Both the position numbers and the translations under genes were made by a program. 64,000 nt of DNA, taken from contig JANQRY010000003.1 in assembly GCA_028284345.1 (NCBI GenBank), positions 248,001-312,000 of the forward strand. The letters are read 5' to 3'. Shown here piece after piece: positions 55,885 through 64,000 of the stretch; position 1 is the stretch's first letter, and each line of letters opens with the position of its first letter. The DNA is from Hyphococcus sp. Lineage in GTDB: Bacteria; Pseudomonadota; Alphaproteobacteria; Caulobacterales; Parvularculaceae. The notes under the pieces were generated by a model. The model was not told the DNA's origin, made no database searches, and was given only the letters and a program-made list of their open reading frames with translations.

Positions 55885-56472
55885 ATGAACCTTCGCCCAA
55901 CGCTCGCCGCATTCGCCGCGACGCTTCTCTTCGCCTTCCCCGCCGCTGCGCAATGGGAGCTTTCATCGGATGAATCGCGCATCGGCTTTGTCTCGGTCAA
56001 GGCCGGCGAGATTCCCGAAAGCCACCACTTCAAGCAATTGCAGGGCTCGGTCGACGCGTCAGGCGAGGCGGAAATCACCATCGCCCTCGACAGCATCGAG
56101 ACATATATCGACATTCGCAACGAGCGCATGCGCGAATTTCTGTTCGAGACGGACGAATACCCGACGGCGAACGTCGCCGCAACGATCGATATGGACGCGC
56201 TGAACGATCTCAAAACCGGCGCGCGCGGCAGCGTCGATTTCGCCGGCGAGCTGACCCTTCGCGGCGAAAGCGTTCCGTTCGAAACGACGCTGACGGTGAC
56301 GCGTATTGCGGACAATCGCGTTCTTGTTGAAACAACCGATCCTGTAATTTTGTATGCGGATTTTTTCGAAATGACGCCCGGGATTAATAAGCTGGCGGAG
56401 CTCGCAAGTCTGCCGTCGATTACATCGGCGGTCCCGGTCGCGGCCTCGCTCGTCTTCGAGCGACGGGAGTAG
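55885..56472 (+). CDS. YceI-family periplasmic lipocalin-like protein
   Basis: 195 residues from ATG 55885 with AAGGAG 5 bp upstream. A signal peptide (ending AAAQ) precedes a YceI beta-barrel: WELSSDESRIGFVSVKAGEI, AEITIALDSIETYIDIRNERMREFLFETDEYPTANVAATI, and GELTLRGESVPFETTLTVTRI. The family binds polyisoprenoids or amphiphiles; function here is unknown. It lies between kbl and tdh, 30 bp after the first. Confidence 0.85.
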   Translation: MNLRPTLAAFAATLLFAFPAAAQWELSSDESRIGFVSVKAGEIPESHHFKQLQGSVDASGEAEITIALDSIETYIDIRNERMREFLFETDEYPTANVAATIDMDALNDLKTGARGSVDFAGELTLRGESVPFETTLTVTRIADNRVLVETTDPVILYADFFEMTPGINKLAELASLPSITSAVPVAASLVFERRE

Positions 56473-56529
56473 CGCGGCCAAAGACAGTCTGCGCGGCCGG
56501 CGTGAGCAATCAGGGATTGAAGGCCCGCC

Positions 56530-57564
56530 ATGAAAGCCTTGATGAAAGCAAAGCCCGAAGAAGGGATCTGGCTCGCCGATACGGCGCGGCCGACCATCGG
56601 CCCCAACGACGTGCTGATAAAGGTGAAGCGCTCGGCCATCTGCGGCACGGACGTCCACATCTATAACTGGGACGCATGGGCGCAAAAGACGATCCCCGTG
56701 CCGATGACCGTGGGCCATGAATTTTCCGGCGAGGTCGTGGAGATCGGATCGGAAGTCCATCCCGAACACGCGACCTTCAAGATCGGCGACCGGGTGTCGG
56801 CGGAGGGCCATGTGACCTGCGGCTATTGCCGCAACTGCCGCGCCGGCAAGCGCCATCTCTGCCGCAATGCGCTCGGCGTCGGCGTCAACCGCCCCGGCTC
56901 CTTTGCCGAATATGTGGCCGTGCCGGCCTTCAACGTCTATCGCCTGCCCGACGACGTCTCCGACGATATGGGCGCGATCTTCGACCCTTACGGCAACGCG
57001 GCCCACACGGCGCTCGCTTTCGACCTTGTGGGCGAGGACGTGCTGATCACCGGCGCCGGGCCCATCGGCATCATGGCGGCGGCGATCGCCAAATTTGTCG
57101 GCGCCCGCCACGTAGTGATCACGGACGTCAACGACTATCGCCTCGACCTCGCAAGACAGATGGGCGCGACCCGCGCCGTCAATGTCGCGAACGACTCCTT
57201 ACGCGACGTCATGTCGGATCTTAAAATGACCGAAGGCTTCGACGTGGGCCTTGAAATGTCCGGCGTCGTCTCGGCGTTTCAGTCCATGCTGGAGACCATG
57301 AACCATGGCGGCAAGATCGCCATGCTGGGCATCATGCCCAACGGCGCCGGGATCGACTGGGACAGGGTGATTTTCAAAGGGCTCGAGATCAAAGGCATCT
57401 ACGGCCGGCGCATGTTCGAAACCTGGTACAAAATGGGCGCCATGCTGCAAGGCGGCCTCGACCTCTCGCCCATCCTCACCCATCGCTTCCCGGTCGACGA
57501 CTATCAGCAGGGCTTCGACGTCATGCGGTCGGGTCAGTCGGGAAAGGTGATTTTGGAGTGGTAG
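56530..57564 (+). CDS. tdh: L-threonine 3-dehydrogenase
   Basis: 344 residues, E. coli-like length. Zinc-alcohol-dehydrogenase motifs: catalytic zinc Cys in [24 protein letters not shown], the structural-zinc [17 protein letters not shown], and the NAD motif [17 protein letters not shown]. It oxidises threonine to 2-amino-3-oxobutyrate, the Kbl substrate. The ATG is 57 bp after the yceI stop, behind AAGG. Confidence 0.96.
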   Translation: MKALMKAKPEEGIWLADTARPTIGPNDVLIKVKRSAICGTDVHIYNWDAWAQKTIPVPMTVGHEFSGEVVEIGSEVHPEHATFKIGDRVSAEGHVTCGYCRNCRAGKRHLCRNALGVGVNRPGSFAEYVAVPAFNVYRLPDDVSDDMGAIFDPYGNAAHTALAFDLVGEDVLITGAGPIGIMAAAIAKFVGARHVVITDVNDYRLDLARQMGATRAVNVANDSLRDVMSDLKMTEGFDVGLEMSGVVSAFQSMLETMNHGGKIAMLGIMPNGAGIDWDRVIFKGLEIKGIYGRRMFETWYKMGAMLQGGLDLSPILTHRFPVDDYQQGFDVMRSGQSGKVILEW

Positions 57565-57642
57565 GGTGGGTTAGCCGTGAGGCGTAACCCGCCATCCAAA
57601 CATGTCAGCAATCGGCGGGTTACGCTATGTTAACCCGCCTAC
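57561..57642. repeat. REP-like palindromic element after tdh
   Basis: GTAGGGTGGGTTA...TAACCCGCCTAC forms inverted ends of an approximately 82-bp element. It contains two smaller hairpins, GGTGGGTTAGCC/GGCGTAACCCGCC (57565-57593) and GGCGGGTTA/TAACCCGCC (57614-57639). The unit overlaps the tdh stop codon. A related copy lies at 59545-59574 on the other side of the protease gene. Confidence 0.8.
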
Positions 57643-57710
57643 TCGCTGCCCATGAACTATGTTACCACGCATTTCTGTAAAGACGCCGGAAACGACATTT
57701 GGGAGTTTGA

Positions 57711-59525
57711 ATGTTGATGAAATCCATGCGCGGCATTCGACTTGGCCTTGGCGCCGTCGCTGCGGCTTCAGTCTTCGCAGCCGGCGCGGCGCTGGCCCAG
57801 AACGATGAGAAAGAAACGGGACGATATATTGTTGTCCTGAAGGATGACGCCGGCGCCCCGGCCCGCATTGCCGCCGACATTGTGCGAGCGGCGAAAGGCC
57901 GGGTCGGACACATCTATGGTCGCGGCGCGCGCCGCGCGCTGCGCGGCTTTTCCGCAACCATGCCGAAAGCGGCGCGGGATCGGATCGCAAAGGACCGACG
58001 GGTCGCTTATATCGAAGAAGACCTGCCGGTGAGCATCTTTGCGCAAGAGACCCCGACGGGGCTCCGCCGCAGCTTTGCCGCCTCGAACCCAAATCTCGAT
58101 ATCGACGGCGTCGACGACTGGCGCGTCGACGTTGACATCGCGATCCTCGATACCGGCATTGACCTTGAGCACCCTGACCTGAACGTCGTCGGCGGCGTTG
58201 ACTGCACGCTATTCACCGGCCGGTGGCCGTTCAGAAGGTATTTTTGCGGGACCGGAAACGGCGGCGACGATGATCAATTTCACGGCACGCATGTGGCGGG
58301 AACGGCCGCGGCGCTCGACAACAACATCGGCGTTGTCGGGGTCGCCCCGGGCGCGCGCCTGTGGGCGGTAAAGGTGCTGAATTCACGAGGGTCGGGTTTT
58401 ACCTCCGGGATCATCGCAGGCCTTGATTGGGTGGTGGCCCGGGGCGATATCGAAGTTGCAAATCTGAGCCTCGGCGGCGCCGGCGTCAGCGCCGCCTATC
58501 AGGATGCGATCGATAACGCGGTTGCCAATGGCGTGACCATCGTCGTCGCGGCGGGCAACGAGAACGACGACGCGAACAATTATTCCCCCGCCTATGTGCC
58601 AAACGCCATTACCGTTTCGGCCCTCGCCGATTTCGACGGGTTAGCGAACGGGACCGGTTCGCGCACATGCCGAATCGATCAGGATGATACGCTGGCGAAT
58701 TTTTCCAACTGGGGCGACGCTGTCGATATCGCCGCGCCGGGGGTTTGCATTCTGTCCACCTTCCCGATTGAAGAAGGCGAGTATGGCGTCATCAGCGGCA
58801 CGTCGATGGCCGCGCCCCATGTCGCCGGCGCAGCGGCGCTGCTTGCAAGCGGCCCGAACGCGCCGTCCAACGCAAACGGCGTTCAGGCGATTCGCAACAC
58901 GCTCGTTAATCAGGGCAACTTTAACTGGTTCGACGATTCCGGCGACGGCGTTCAGGAAAGCCTCCTGGACCTCGGCAATACATCCGTCTTCGATCCGGTT
59001 CTCATTCAAACCGGCGGGACGTCCAATGAGCCGCCGGTCGCTGCTTTCACGGTCGACTGCACCGATCTCGTCTGCGATTTCACAGACGGATCGAGCGACG
59101 GCGACGGCTCCATCGCGTCAAGGAGCTGGAGTTTTGGCGACGGCGCAACGTCGATGGCGACAAATCCCTCCCACGCCTATGCCGCAGCAGGCGATTACAC
59201 CGTCACCCTCGCCGTCGCCGACGATCAAGGGGCGATGGCGAGCGAGATGCAAACCGTATCCGTTACGGACGGGTCCTCGGGCGGCGATATCACGCTTTCA
59301 GCAAGCGGTCGCAAAATCAGAGCCTTTGTCAGGGTGAGCCTCGCCTGGGACGGCGCCGCGTCAGGCAATGTCGATGTCTACCGCAATGGCAATGACATCG
59401 TCACAACGTCCAATGACGGCGCCTACATTGACATCGCGCGCGCGGGCGGCGCCAGCGAATTTACCTATCAAGTCTGCGAGGCGGGAACCAACACCTGCTC
59501 AAATCAGTCGACGGTGTCGTTCTGA
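57711..59525 (+). CDS. Secreted S8 (subtilisin-like) serine protease with PKD and Fn3-like domains
   Basis: 604 residues. Signal peptide to about residue 29 (ALAQ), then an I9-type propeptide (GRYIVVLKDDAG...VAYIEEDLPVSIFA, about 35-110). The peptidase domain has Asp147 in ILDTGIDLEHPDL, His191 in HGTHVAGTAAA, an oxyanion Asn near 283 in VVAAGNEND and Ser365 in SGTSMAAPHVAG. A PKD domain (about 436-520; PVAAFTVDC...WSFGDG...HAYAAAGDYTVTL) and a C-terminal Fn3-like module follow. GGGAG precedes the ATG. It is flanked by related palindromic repeats. Confidence 0.95.
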   Translation: MLMKSMRGIRLGLGAVAAASVFAAGAALAQNDEKETGRYIVVLKDDAGAPARIAADIVRAAKGRVGHIYGRGARRALRGFSATMPKAARDRIAKDRRVAYIEEDLPVSIFAQETPTGLRRSFAASNPNLDIDGVDDWRVDVDIAILDTGIDLEHPDLNVVGGVDCTLFTGRWPFRRYFCGTGNGGDDDQFHGTHVAGTAAALDNNIGVVGVAPGARLWAVKVLNSRGSGFTSGIIAGLDWVVARGDIEVANLSLGGAGVSAAYQDAIDNAVANGVTIVVAAGNENDDANNYSPAYVPNAITVSALADFDGLANGTGSRTCRIDQDDTLANFSNWGDAVDIAAPGVCILSTFPIEEGEYGVISGTSMAAPHVAGAAALLASGPNAPSNANGVQAIRNTLVNQGNFNWFDDSGDGVQESLLDLGNTSVFDPVLIQTGGTSNEPPVAAFTVDCTDLVCDFTDGSSDGDGSIASRSWSFGDGATSMATNPSHAYAAAGDYTVTLAVADDQGAMASEMQTVSVTDGSSGGDITLSASGRKIRAFVRVSLAWDGAASGNVDVYRNGNDIVTTSNDGAYIDIARAGGASEFTYQVCEAGTNTCSNQSTVSF

Positions 59526-59544
59526 CGCTGCCGGATTTTTAGTA

Positions 59545-59574
59545 GGGCGGGTTACGCTTGGCGCTAACCCGCCC
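59545..59574. repeat. REP-like palindrome after the protease gene
   Basis: GGGCGGGTTA-CGCTTGGCGC-TAACCCGCCC forms a 10-bp stem 19 bp after the protease stop. It shares its arms with the element after tdh. It may act as a 3' stabiliser or terminator. Confidence 0.8.
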
Positions 59575-59644
59575 TGCCCGACGCCGCACCTTTGACATTC
59601 TTCCCCCTCCCGCTTACGCCGTCGCGGAAGCAGGAGAAGACGCG

Positions 59645-60949
59645 ATGATCCCCCGTTACGCCCGGGCCGAAATGGCCGACATCTGGTCGCCGGAGACGAA
59701 GTACCGGATCTGGTTTGAGATCGAGGCCCATGCGGGGCTCGCCATGGCCGAGCTTGGCGTCATTCCGAAAGACGCCGCGCAAAGCGTCTGGGAAAAGGGC
59801 AAGGACGCAAAATTCGACGCGGACCGCATCGACGAGATCGAGCGCGAGGTCAAACACGACGTCATCGCCTTCCTCACCCATCTTGCTGAACTCATCGGTC
59901 CCGAGGCGCGCTTTGTTCACCAGGGCATGACGTCGTCGGACGTGCTCGACACCTGCCTTTCGGTGCAGTTGGCGCGCGCCAGCGACATTCTTCTCGCCGG
60001 CCTTGATCGTTTGCTCGCGGCGCTCAAAAAACGCGCGCAGGAACACAAAGACACGGTCTGCGTGGGGCGTAGCCACGGCATTCACGCCGAGCCCACGACC
60101 TTCGGCGTCAAGCTGGCGACGTTCTACGCGGAGTTCGAGCGGGCCCGGCGCCGTCTGGAAACCGCGCGCGAGGAAATCGCGGTCTGCGCCATTTCCGGCG
60201 CCGTCGGCACCTTCGCCAATGTGGACCCGTCCGTCGAAGCCTATGTGGCCGAGAAGATGGGCCTCAGCATCGAGCCGGTTTCAACGCAGGTGATCCCCCG
60301 CGACCGCCACGCCGCCTATTTCGCTGCGCTCGGCGTCATCGCGTCCTCCATTGAACGGCTCGCCGTGGAAATCCGACACCTGCAACGCAGCGAAGTTCTG
60401 GAGGCGGAGGAATTTTTCTCCAAGGGCCAGAAGGGCTCGTCTTCGATGCCCCACAAGCGCAACCCGATCCTGACCGAAAACCTCACCGGTCTCGCGCGGC
60501 TCGTGCGCATGAGCGTGACGCCGGCCATGGAGAATGTCGCCCTCTGGCACGAACGGGACATTTCCCATTCCTCCGTCGAACGGGGCATTGCGCCGGACGC
60601 CACGGTGCATCTCGACTTCGCCCTGCAGCGTCTCGCCGGCGTCGTTGAAAACCTCGTCGTCTATCCGGAAAGGATGCAGTCCAATCTCGACCGGCTTGGC
60701 GGGCTCATCTTTTCGCAAAGGGTGCTGCTGGCGCTCACCCAGGCGGGCGTCAGCCGCGAGGATTCCTATGCCTACGTTCAGCGTAACGCCATGCCCGCCT
60801 GGCGCGGCGAAGCGGCGTTTCTCGATCTGTTGAAGGCGGACAAGGACGTCGCCGCGCATCTCACGGCCAAAGACCTCGACGCGCTCTTTGACCTCGCCTG
60901 GCACACCAAGCATGTGGACACGATCTTCGCCCGGGTGTTCGGCGGTTAG
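59645..60949 (+). CDS. purB: Adenylosuccinate lyase
   Basis: 434 residues from ATG 59645, which has AGGAGA 7 bp upstream; the track start lies 29 codons earlier in non-conserved sequence. Motifs: MIPRYARAEMADIWSPETKY, the catalytic His region VGRSHGIHAEPTTFG, and the fumarase-superfamily signature GSSSMPHKRNPILTENL. It acts twice in purine synthesis, cleaving SAICAR and adenylosuccinate. It is a single-gene unit convergent with the DoxX-like gene. Confidence 0.96.
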   Translation: MIPRYARAEMADIWSPETKYRIWFEIEAHAGLAMAELGVIPKDAAQSVWEKGKDAKFDADRIDEIEREVKHDVIAFLTHLAELIGPEARFVHQGMTSSDVLDTCLSVQLARASDILLAGLDRLLAALKKRAQEHKDTVCVGRSHGIHAEPTTFGVKLATFYAEFERARRRLETAREEIAVCAISGAVGTFANVDPSVEAYVAEKMGLSIEPVSTQVIPRDRHAAYFAALGVIASSIERLAVEIRHLQRSEVLEAEEFFSKGQKGSSSMPHKRNPILTENLTGLARLVRMSVTPAMENVALWHERDISHSSVERGIAPDATVHLDFALQRLAGVVENLVVYPERMQSNLDRLGGLIFSQRVLLALTQAGVSREDSYAYVQRNAMPAWRGEAAFLDLLKADKDVAAHLTAKDLDALFDLAWHTKHVDTIFARVFGG

Positions 60950-61413
60950 GTCGCGTTACGCTGCACGAACAAGTTGATGATCGCAGCGGCGAGCCCAGCA
61001 AGGGCGATGATGAACAGCGCCATGGACGCGCCTTCGGAAAAATCTGACCGGGCGAACGGGCCGCCGGCGGCGAGAACCTCGACCGGTTTCGGGTCAGCGT
61101 AGCCGTCCGGCGTCGTCACCCCGAGAAACGGCGACAGGTGAAACCCCACGGCGCCAAGAAACGGCAGGACGGCGAGTTTCGACCCGATCCCCCGCGTCGC
61201 CGGAACAATGAGCAGGAGCCCGGCGATGAGTTCGAGCGCGCCGGTGGCGTAATTGCCGAGCGGGTAAGCAAATTCCGCGAAAGGAACGCCGGCCCCGGCC
61301 GCCTTGTATTCGATATAGGGAAAAATATGCGCGCCGCCGGTGAATTTCATCACGCCGAAGAAAATCAGAAATCCGCCGACCGCCAGCGCCAGCACCCATC
61401 GCAGAACTGTCAT
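60946..61413 (-). CDS. DoxX-like integral membrane protein
   Basis: 155 residues with four hydrophobic segments: VLALAVGGFLIFFGVMKF, LGNYATGALELIAGLLLIVPA, LAVLPFLGAVGFHLSPFLGV, and MALFIIALAGLAAAIINLF. The FGVMKFTGG start and ALELIAGLLLI helix match the DoxX/DoxD-like pattern. Function unknown. It overlaps the end of purB by 4 bp on the other strand. Confidence 0.7.
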   Translation of the reverse strand: MTVLRWVLALAVGGFLIFFGVMKFTGGAHIFPYIEYKAAGAGVPFAEFAYPLGNYATGALELIAGLLLIVPATRGIGSKLAVLPFLGAVGFHLSPFLGVTTPDGYADPKPVEVLAAGGPFARSDFSEGASMALFIIALAGLAAAIINLFVQRNAT

Positions 61414-61691
61414 CGGACCAGCCTCCTCCCGTTTACGGCCCCGCGGGGGATGCGGGGCTTTCCATCGCGCTGGGAAAATGGCCCGCGCCAGCCGTTAACG
61501 CCAATGACGGTTCTACACATCCCTGTGACCCTGCGGCCCTCAAGGGCTTCAGGCGGCGGGCCACCGCTCCGGACCACTTTCTCGCCGGGCCCGGCGGCCC
61601 CTGCGGACAGGGGACGCCCACGCCTTGACATCAAGGCGCGCCTGAGTAATTTCCGCCGCTCGCCGCGACGGGCGACCACGGGAGCTGAGAG
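61414..61691. other. Structured GC-rich gap upstream of rpmG, no gene seen
   Basis: The 278 bp contain a run of perfect hairpins: CGCCGGGCCCGGCG (61583-61596), CCCCTG-CGGA-CAGGGG (61598-61613) and CGCCTTGACATCAAGGCG (61621-61638). I could not match it to 6S, SRP, RNase P or tmRNA, and the overlapping ORFs show no features. It may be an untranslated leader, repeat or unknown RNA. Confidence 0.35.
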
Positions 61692-61859
61692 ATGGCCAAG
61701 CCGACCACCGTTAAAATTCGCCTCAATTCGACGGCGGACACGGGGTATTTCTACGTCACGAAGAAAAACACCCGGACGATGACCGAAAAAATGGTCGTGC
61801 GGAAATATGACCCGATCGCGCGCAAGCACGTCGAGTTCAAGGAAGGCAAGATCAAGTAA
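61692..61859 (+). CDS. rpmG: 50S ribosomal protein L33
   Basis: 55 residues, too short for the ORF track: [55 protein letters not shown]. The [10 protein letters not shown] and [14 protein letters not shown] patterns are diagnostic. It is the Cys-free form, so zinc-independent. A rho-independent terminator lies 30 bp downstream. It is convergent with pleD, as in Caulobacter relatives. Confidence 0.96.
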   Translation: MAKPTTVKIRLNSTADTGYFYVTKKNTRTMTEKMVVRKYDPIARKHVEFKEGKIK

Positions 61860-61888
61860 GGGGCGCTCGCCTCAGAAACGATCCGACG

Positions 61889-61915
61889 GGCCGCCATTTT
61901 GGCGGCCTTTTTGTT
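61889..61915 (+). terminator. rpmG terminator
   Basis: GGCCGCC-ATTTT-GGCGGCC is a perfect 7-bp stem followed by TTTTTGTTTG. It lies between rpmG and the convergent pleD stop. Confidence 0.92.
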
Positions 61916-61939
61916 TGTTGAAGAGGCAAGGCGAGAAGC

Positions 61940-63313
61940 TTACGCGGCCCGGTTGATCACCCGGTTGCGGCCGGCGCTTTTCGCCTCGTAAAGCGCCTCG
62001 TCGGCGCGCTTGATCAGCTTTTGCGCCGTGTCGTCTTCCGGTCCGTTCTCCGTCGACGCAATGCCGATCGACGCCGTGACGTCAAGCTCGTCGCGGGCGC
62101 TGTTCACGACGAACTTCACTGTCGCAATTTCCTGACGCAGTCGTTCCGCCACCACGGCGGCGAAGCTGGCGTCCGTGTCGGGCATGGCGATCAGAAATTC
62201 CTCCCCGCCGTAACGGCAGGCGAGATCGATGCCCCGCACCGACCGCGAAATGCGTTCGGCGAATTCCTGAATGACCTTGTCGCCCACATCATGGCCATGG
62301 GCGTCGTTGATTTTCTTGAAATGGTCGATATCGAGAATCATCACCGCCAGCGGCCGTCCGGTCCAGTAGGCGCGGTCGAACATTGCCGTCAGATGGCTTG
62401 CTAGATAGCGACGATTGTAAAGGCCGGTAAGCTGGTCCGTCACCGCCATTTCGAGGCTGGCCTGGAACGAGGAGCGCAACTGGTCGACATAATGCTTGCG
62501 GCGCAGCTGGGTCGAGACCCGCGCAATCAGTTCGTTCTTGTCGACCGGCCGCGTCAGATAGTCATTGACGCCGATATCAAGCGCGCGCACGAGCTTGCGC
62601 GTATCGCCCTGGCGGACGACGGCGAGGATCGGCGTCAGCCGTGTTTCGTCAAACGACCGGATGGACGAGCAAAGGCGCAGCGGGTCCATCGCTTCAAGGG
62701 ACATATTGACCACGATAAGGTCGAAATCACCGGACCGCGCGCGGCCGAGCGCCACTTCCGGATCTGTCTCGTGGGCGACGGCGTATTCTTCGCCGAGCGC
62801 CCGTTGCAGACGTTCAATCTGCTCCTCATTATCGTCGATCAGGAAGATCCGGCTTTCCTTCGCCGCCTTGTCGACATCGATGGTTTCGACAACGCCGAGA
62901 CCCTTTCCGGTGGCATAGCGGGCCCGTAATTCGTCGGTCATCATTTTCAGACGCGTCAGGCTGCGCACGCGCGCAAACAGCGCCAGATCCTCGACCGGTT
63001 TGGTGAGGAAATCGTCCGCGCCCGCTTCAAGGCCGGCCACTCTGTCCGCCTGCTGATCAAGGGCGGTGACCATCACGATGGGGATATGCGTGGTTTCGGG
63101 ATCGGCCTTGATGCGCCGGCAGGCTTCAAACCCGTCCATGCCCGGCATCATGACGTCAAGCAGAATAATGTCGGGTTGTTCGGATGACGCCTTCTGAACC
63201 GCTTCTTCGCCGGAAAGAGCGCCCAGCACGTCAAAATACTCGGCGCGCAATTTCGCTTCGAGCAGTTTGACGTTCGGTTCAAGATCGTCGACGACTAGGA
63301 CGCGCGCCGTCAT
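61940..63313 (-). CDS. pleD: PleD-type response regulator diguanylate cyclase (REC-REC-GGDEF)
   Basis: 457 residues in the PleD layout. The first receiver (about 1-120) has VLVVDDLEPN and phospho-acceptor Asp53 in ILLDVMMPGMDGF. A second, degenerate receiver (about 155-270) has IFLIDDNEEQ. The GGDEF domain has the active-site GGEEF in CRYGGEEFLIAMPD and LDIDHFKKINDAHGH. It makes cyclic di-GMP and controls cell-cycle development. It follows divK by 43 bp on the same strand. Confidence 0.95.
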   Translation of the reverse strand: MTARVLVVDDLEPNVKLLEAKLRAEYFDVLGALSGEEAVQKASSEQPDIILLDVMMPGMDGFEACRRIKADPETTHIPIVMVTALDQQADRVAGLEAGADDFLTKPVEDLALFARVRSLTRLKMMTDELRARYATGKGLGVVETIDVDKAAKESRIFLIDDNEEQIERLQRALGEEYAVAHETDPEVALGRARSGDFDLIVVNMSLEAMDPLRLCSSIRSFDETRLTPILAVVRQGDTRKLVRALDIGVNDYLTRPVDKNELIARVSTQLRRKHYVDQLRSSFQASLEMAVTDQLTGLYNRRYLASHLTAMFDRAYWTGRPLAVMILDIDHFKKINDAHGHDVGDKVIQEFAERISRSVRGIDLACRYGGEEFLIAMPDTDASFAAVVAERLRQEIATVKFVVNSARDELDVTASIGIASTENGPEDDTAQKLIKRADEALYEAKSAGRNRVINRAA

Positions 63314-63356
63314 GCAGCCCCCTGACAGATGGGATTATCCAGTTCTGGTCAGGAGC

Positions 63357-63761
63357 CTAGTCCAAATATCTTTTCACTTTCTCAAGAAACGAACTGACGG
63401 AAATTGGTTTTGCAATATAGTCTTCACAACCGCCCTGACGAATGCGTTCTTCGTCGCCCTTCATCGCGAAGGCCGTGACGGCGATGATGGGGATGTCAAC
63501 CAATTCTTCATCATTCTTAATTTTTTGCGTGACTTCGAGGCCGGAAACCTCCGGGAGCTGAATATCCATCAGGATGAGATCCGGCCGTCGCTCCGTCGCC
63601 AGCTTCAGGGCCTCCGGCCCCGTGCGCGCCTCGATGGTGGTATAGCCATGAGCCTCAAGCAGATCATGAAAAAGCTTCATGTTCAGCTCGTTGTCTTCGA
63701 CAATCAGGACCGTTTTGGTCGCCGCCGGCGTTTCTGTTTTCACCATCGCGGACATTAACAT
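63357..63761 (-). CDS. divK: Single-domain response regulator DivK
   Basis: 134 residues, a single receiver domain: [25 protein letters not shown], the phospho-Asp in [60 protein letters not shown]. This is nearly diagnostic of DivK. It relays polarity and cell-cycle signals to CtrA control through DivL/PleC/DivJ partners encoded elsewhere. An extra N-terminal tail of about 12 residues is present. AAAGG precedes the first ATG. Confidence 0.95.
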   Translation of the reverse strand: MLMSAMVKTETPAATKTVLIVEDNELNMKLFHDLLEAHGYTTIEARTGPEALKLATERRPDLILMDIQLPEVSGLEVTQKIKNDEELVDIPIIAVTAFAMKGDEERIRQGGCEDYIAKPISVSSFLEKVKRYLD

Positions 63762-63827
63762 GCTTTAATACCTTTGCCGCGCGCACCGATTCGGGCGTTG
63801 CGTTGGTTACGTTTTGCATCAAAGGTC

Positions 63828-63842
63828 TTAATTGAATGTTTA
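63828..63842. promoter_or_regulatory. CtrA-like box upstream of divK
   Basis: TTAA-TTGAATG-TTTA matches the TTAA-N7-TTAA CtrA consensus with one mismatch, 67 bp upstream of the divK start. A second box lies at 63902-63916. Function is inferred. Confidence 0.45.
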
Positions 63843-63901
63843 TCCTCTCAGGACGGCGCGCCGCGATTTCCGCATTTGCGCGCGCAATATCGCGCCGTCC
63901 G

Positions 63902-63916
63902 GTAACCTTTTGTTAA
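63902..63916. promoter_or_regulatory. Second CtrA-like box, next to the dinB start
   Basis: GTAA-CCTTTTG-TTAA matches TTAA-N7-TTAA with one mismatch. It ends 3 bp before the ATG of the dinB-like frame, in the place where a ribosome site would normally be. Confidence 0.45.
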
Positions 63917-63919
63917 GCC

Positions 63920-64000
63920 ATGGAGTTTGCGACCGCTTTTTGCACAGCCTGCGAATCACCCGCTGATTCGGGCGCCCGACGCTGCGCGTCCTGCGGCCGC
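63920..64000 (+). CDS. DinB (DNA polymerase IV), N-terminus only, cut by window edge
   Basis: Twenty-seven codons remain open to the right edge: MEFATAFCTACESPADSGARRCASCGR. The CxxC...RRCxxCG pattern is the short zinc-finger head of many alphaproteobacterial DinB proteins, which continues with SPR and the catalytic IDCDAFYA beyond this window. A stop lies in frame two codons upstream, and no Shine-Dalgarno is seen, so the transcript may be leaderless. The call rests on a short stretch. Confidence 0.5.
   Translation, partial: MEFATAFCTACESPADSGARRCASCGR

Noticed and set aside
61440-61640. 6S RNA or RNase P RNA
   Set aside because: The GAGAAAGTGGTCCGGAGC stretch on the minus strand recalls RNase P, but the rest of the conserved core is missing, and no 6S consensus could be recognised.
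1-64000. CRISPR array, tRNA, rRNA, IS element or prophage
   Set aside because: No regularly spaced repeats, cloverleaf, rRNA core, transposase or phage protein was recognised in any frame.

Overview
The window is about 64 kb of a GC-rich alphaproteobacterial chromosome. The evidence is the convergent divK-pleD / rpmG arrangement with CtrA-like boxes, a zinc-finger-headed DinB start, the fused indolepyruvate oxidoreductase and the overall codon style. A relative of the Caulobacterales or Parvularculales is my best guess; the family cannot be fixed from sequence alone. No rRNA, tRNA, CRISPR array, transposase or phage gene was seen. The window is gene-dense and mostly central metabolism.

Layout. 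1-6.8 kb: a truncated coniferyl-aldehyde-type dehydrogenase, a MaoC/CitE pair, an Lrp/AsnC regulator and a fused indolepyruvate:ferredoxin oxidoreductase. 6.9-19.8 kb: a phenylacetate (paa) cluster in two divergent arms, paaABCDE plus a paaC-like paralogue, and paaJ-paaI / paaG-paaZ-TetR. Two copies of an ACCGACCGG operator mark the promoters of both arms. The cluster is interrupted by a secreted animal-type heme peroxidase flanked by a 157-bp duplicated thiolase 3' end. 19.9-24.9 kb: a phosphatidic-acid module (HAD-PlsC fusion, GpsA, PlsB). 24.9-26.8 kb: a Tat/lipoprotein amidase and a low-GC Cys-rich orphan. 26.9-36.9 kb: one branched-chain amino acid operon, ilvD-ilvC-ilvB-ilvH-leuA-leuC-leuD-leuB, preceded by what reads as a complete transcription attenuator (Leu/Val-rich leader peptide, alternative stems, U-tract terminator). 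37-42.9 kb: metX-metB-hom-proB-proA behind a SAM-I riboswitch with an apparent RBS-sequestering platform. 43-52 kb: an AlaC-type aminotransferase and a nitrogen operon, glnK-amtB-gltD-gltB, divergent from a TorF-like porin. 53-57.6 kb: an orphan Flp pilin, a PrnB/IDO-like protein, and threonine catabolism (kbl, yceI, tdh). 57.6-61.9 kb: a secreted subtilase between REP-like palindromes, purB, a DoxX-like protein and rpmG. 61.9-64 kb: divK-pleD and the first 27 codons of a probable dinB.

How it fits together. Several pathways appear whole or nearly whole as single transcription units with their own cis-control: attenuation for ilv-leu, a SAM riboswitch for met-hom-proBA, and a TetR operator for paa. 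No paaK, paaF or paaH homologue lies in the window. The most interesting items are the RNA control elements, the duplicated thiolase end around the peroxidase, and the PrnB-like gene beside threonine catabolism. I did not find a convincingly novel multi-gene system.
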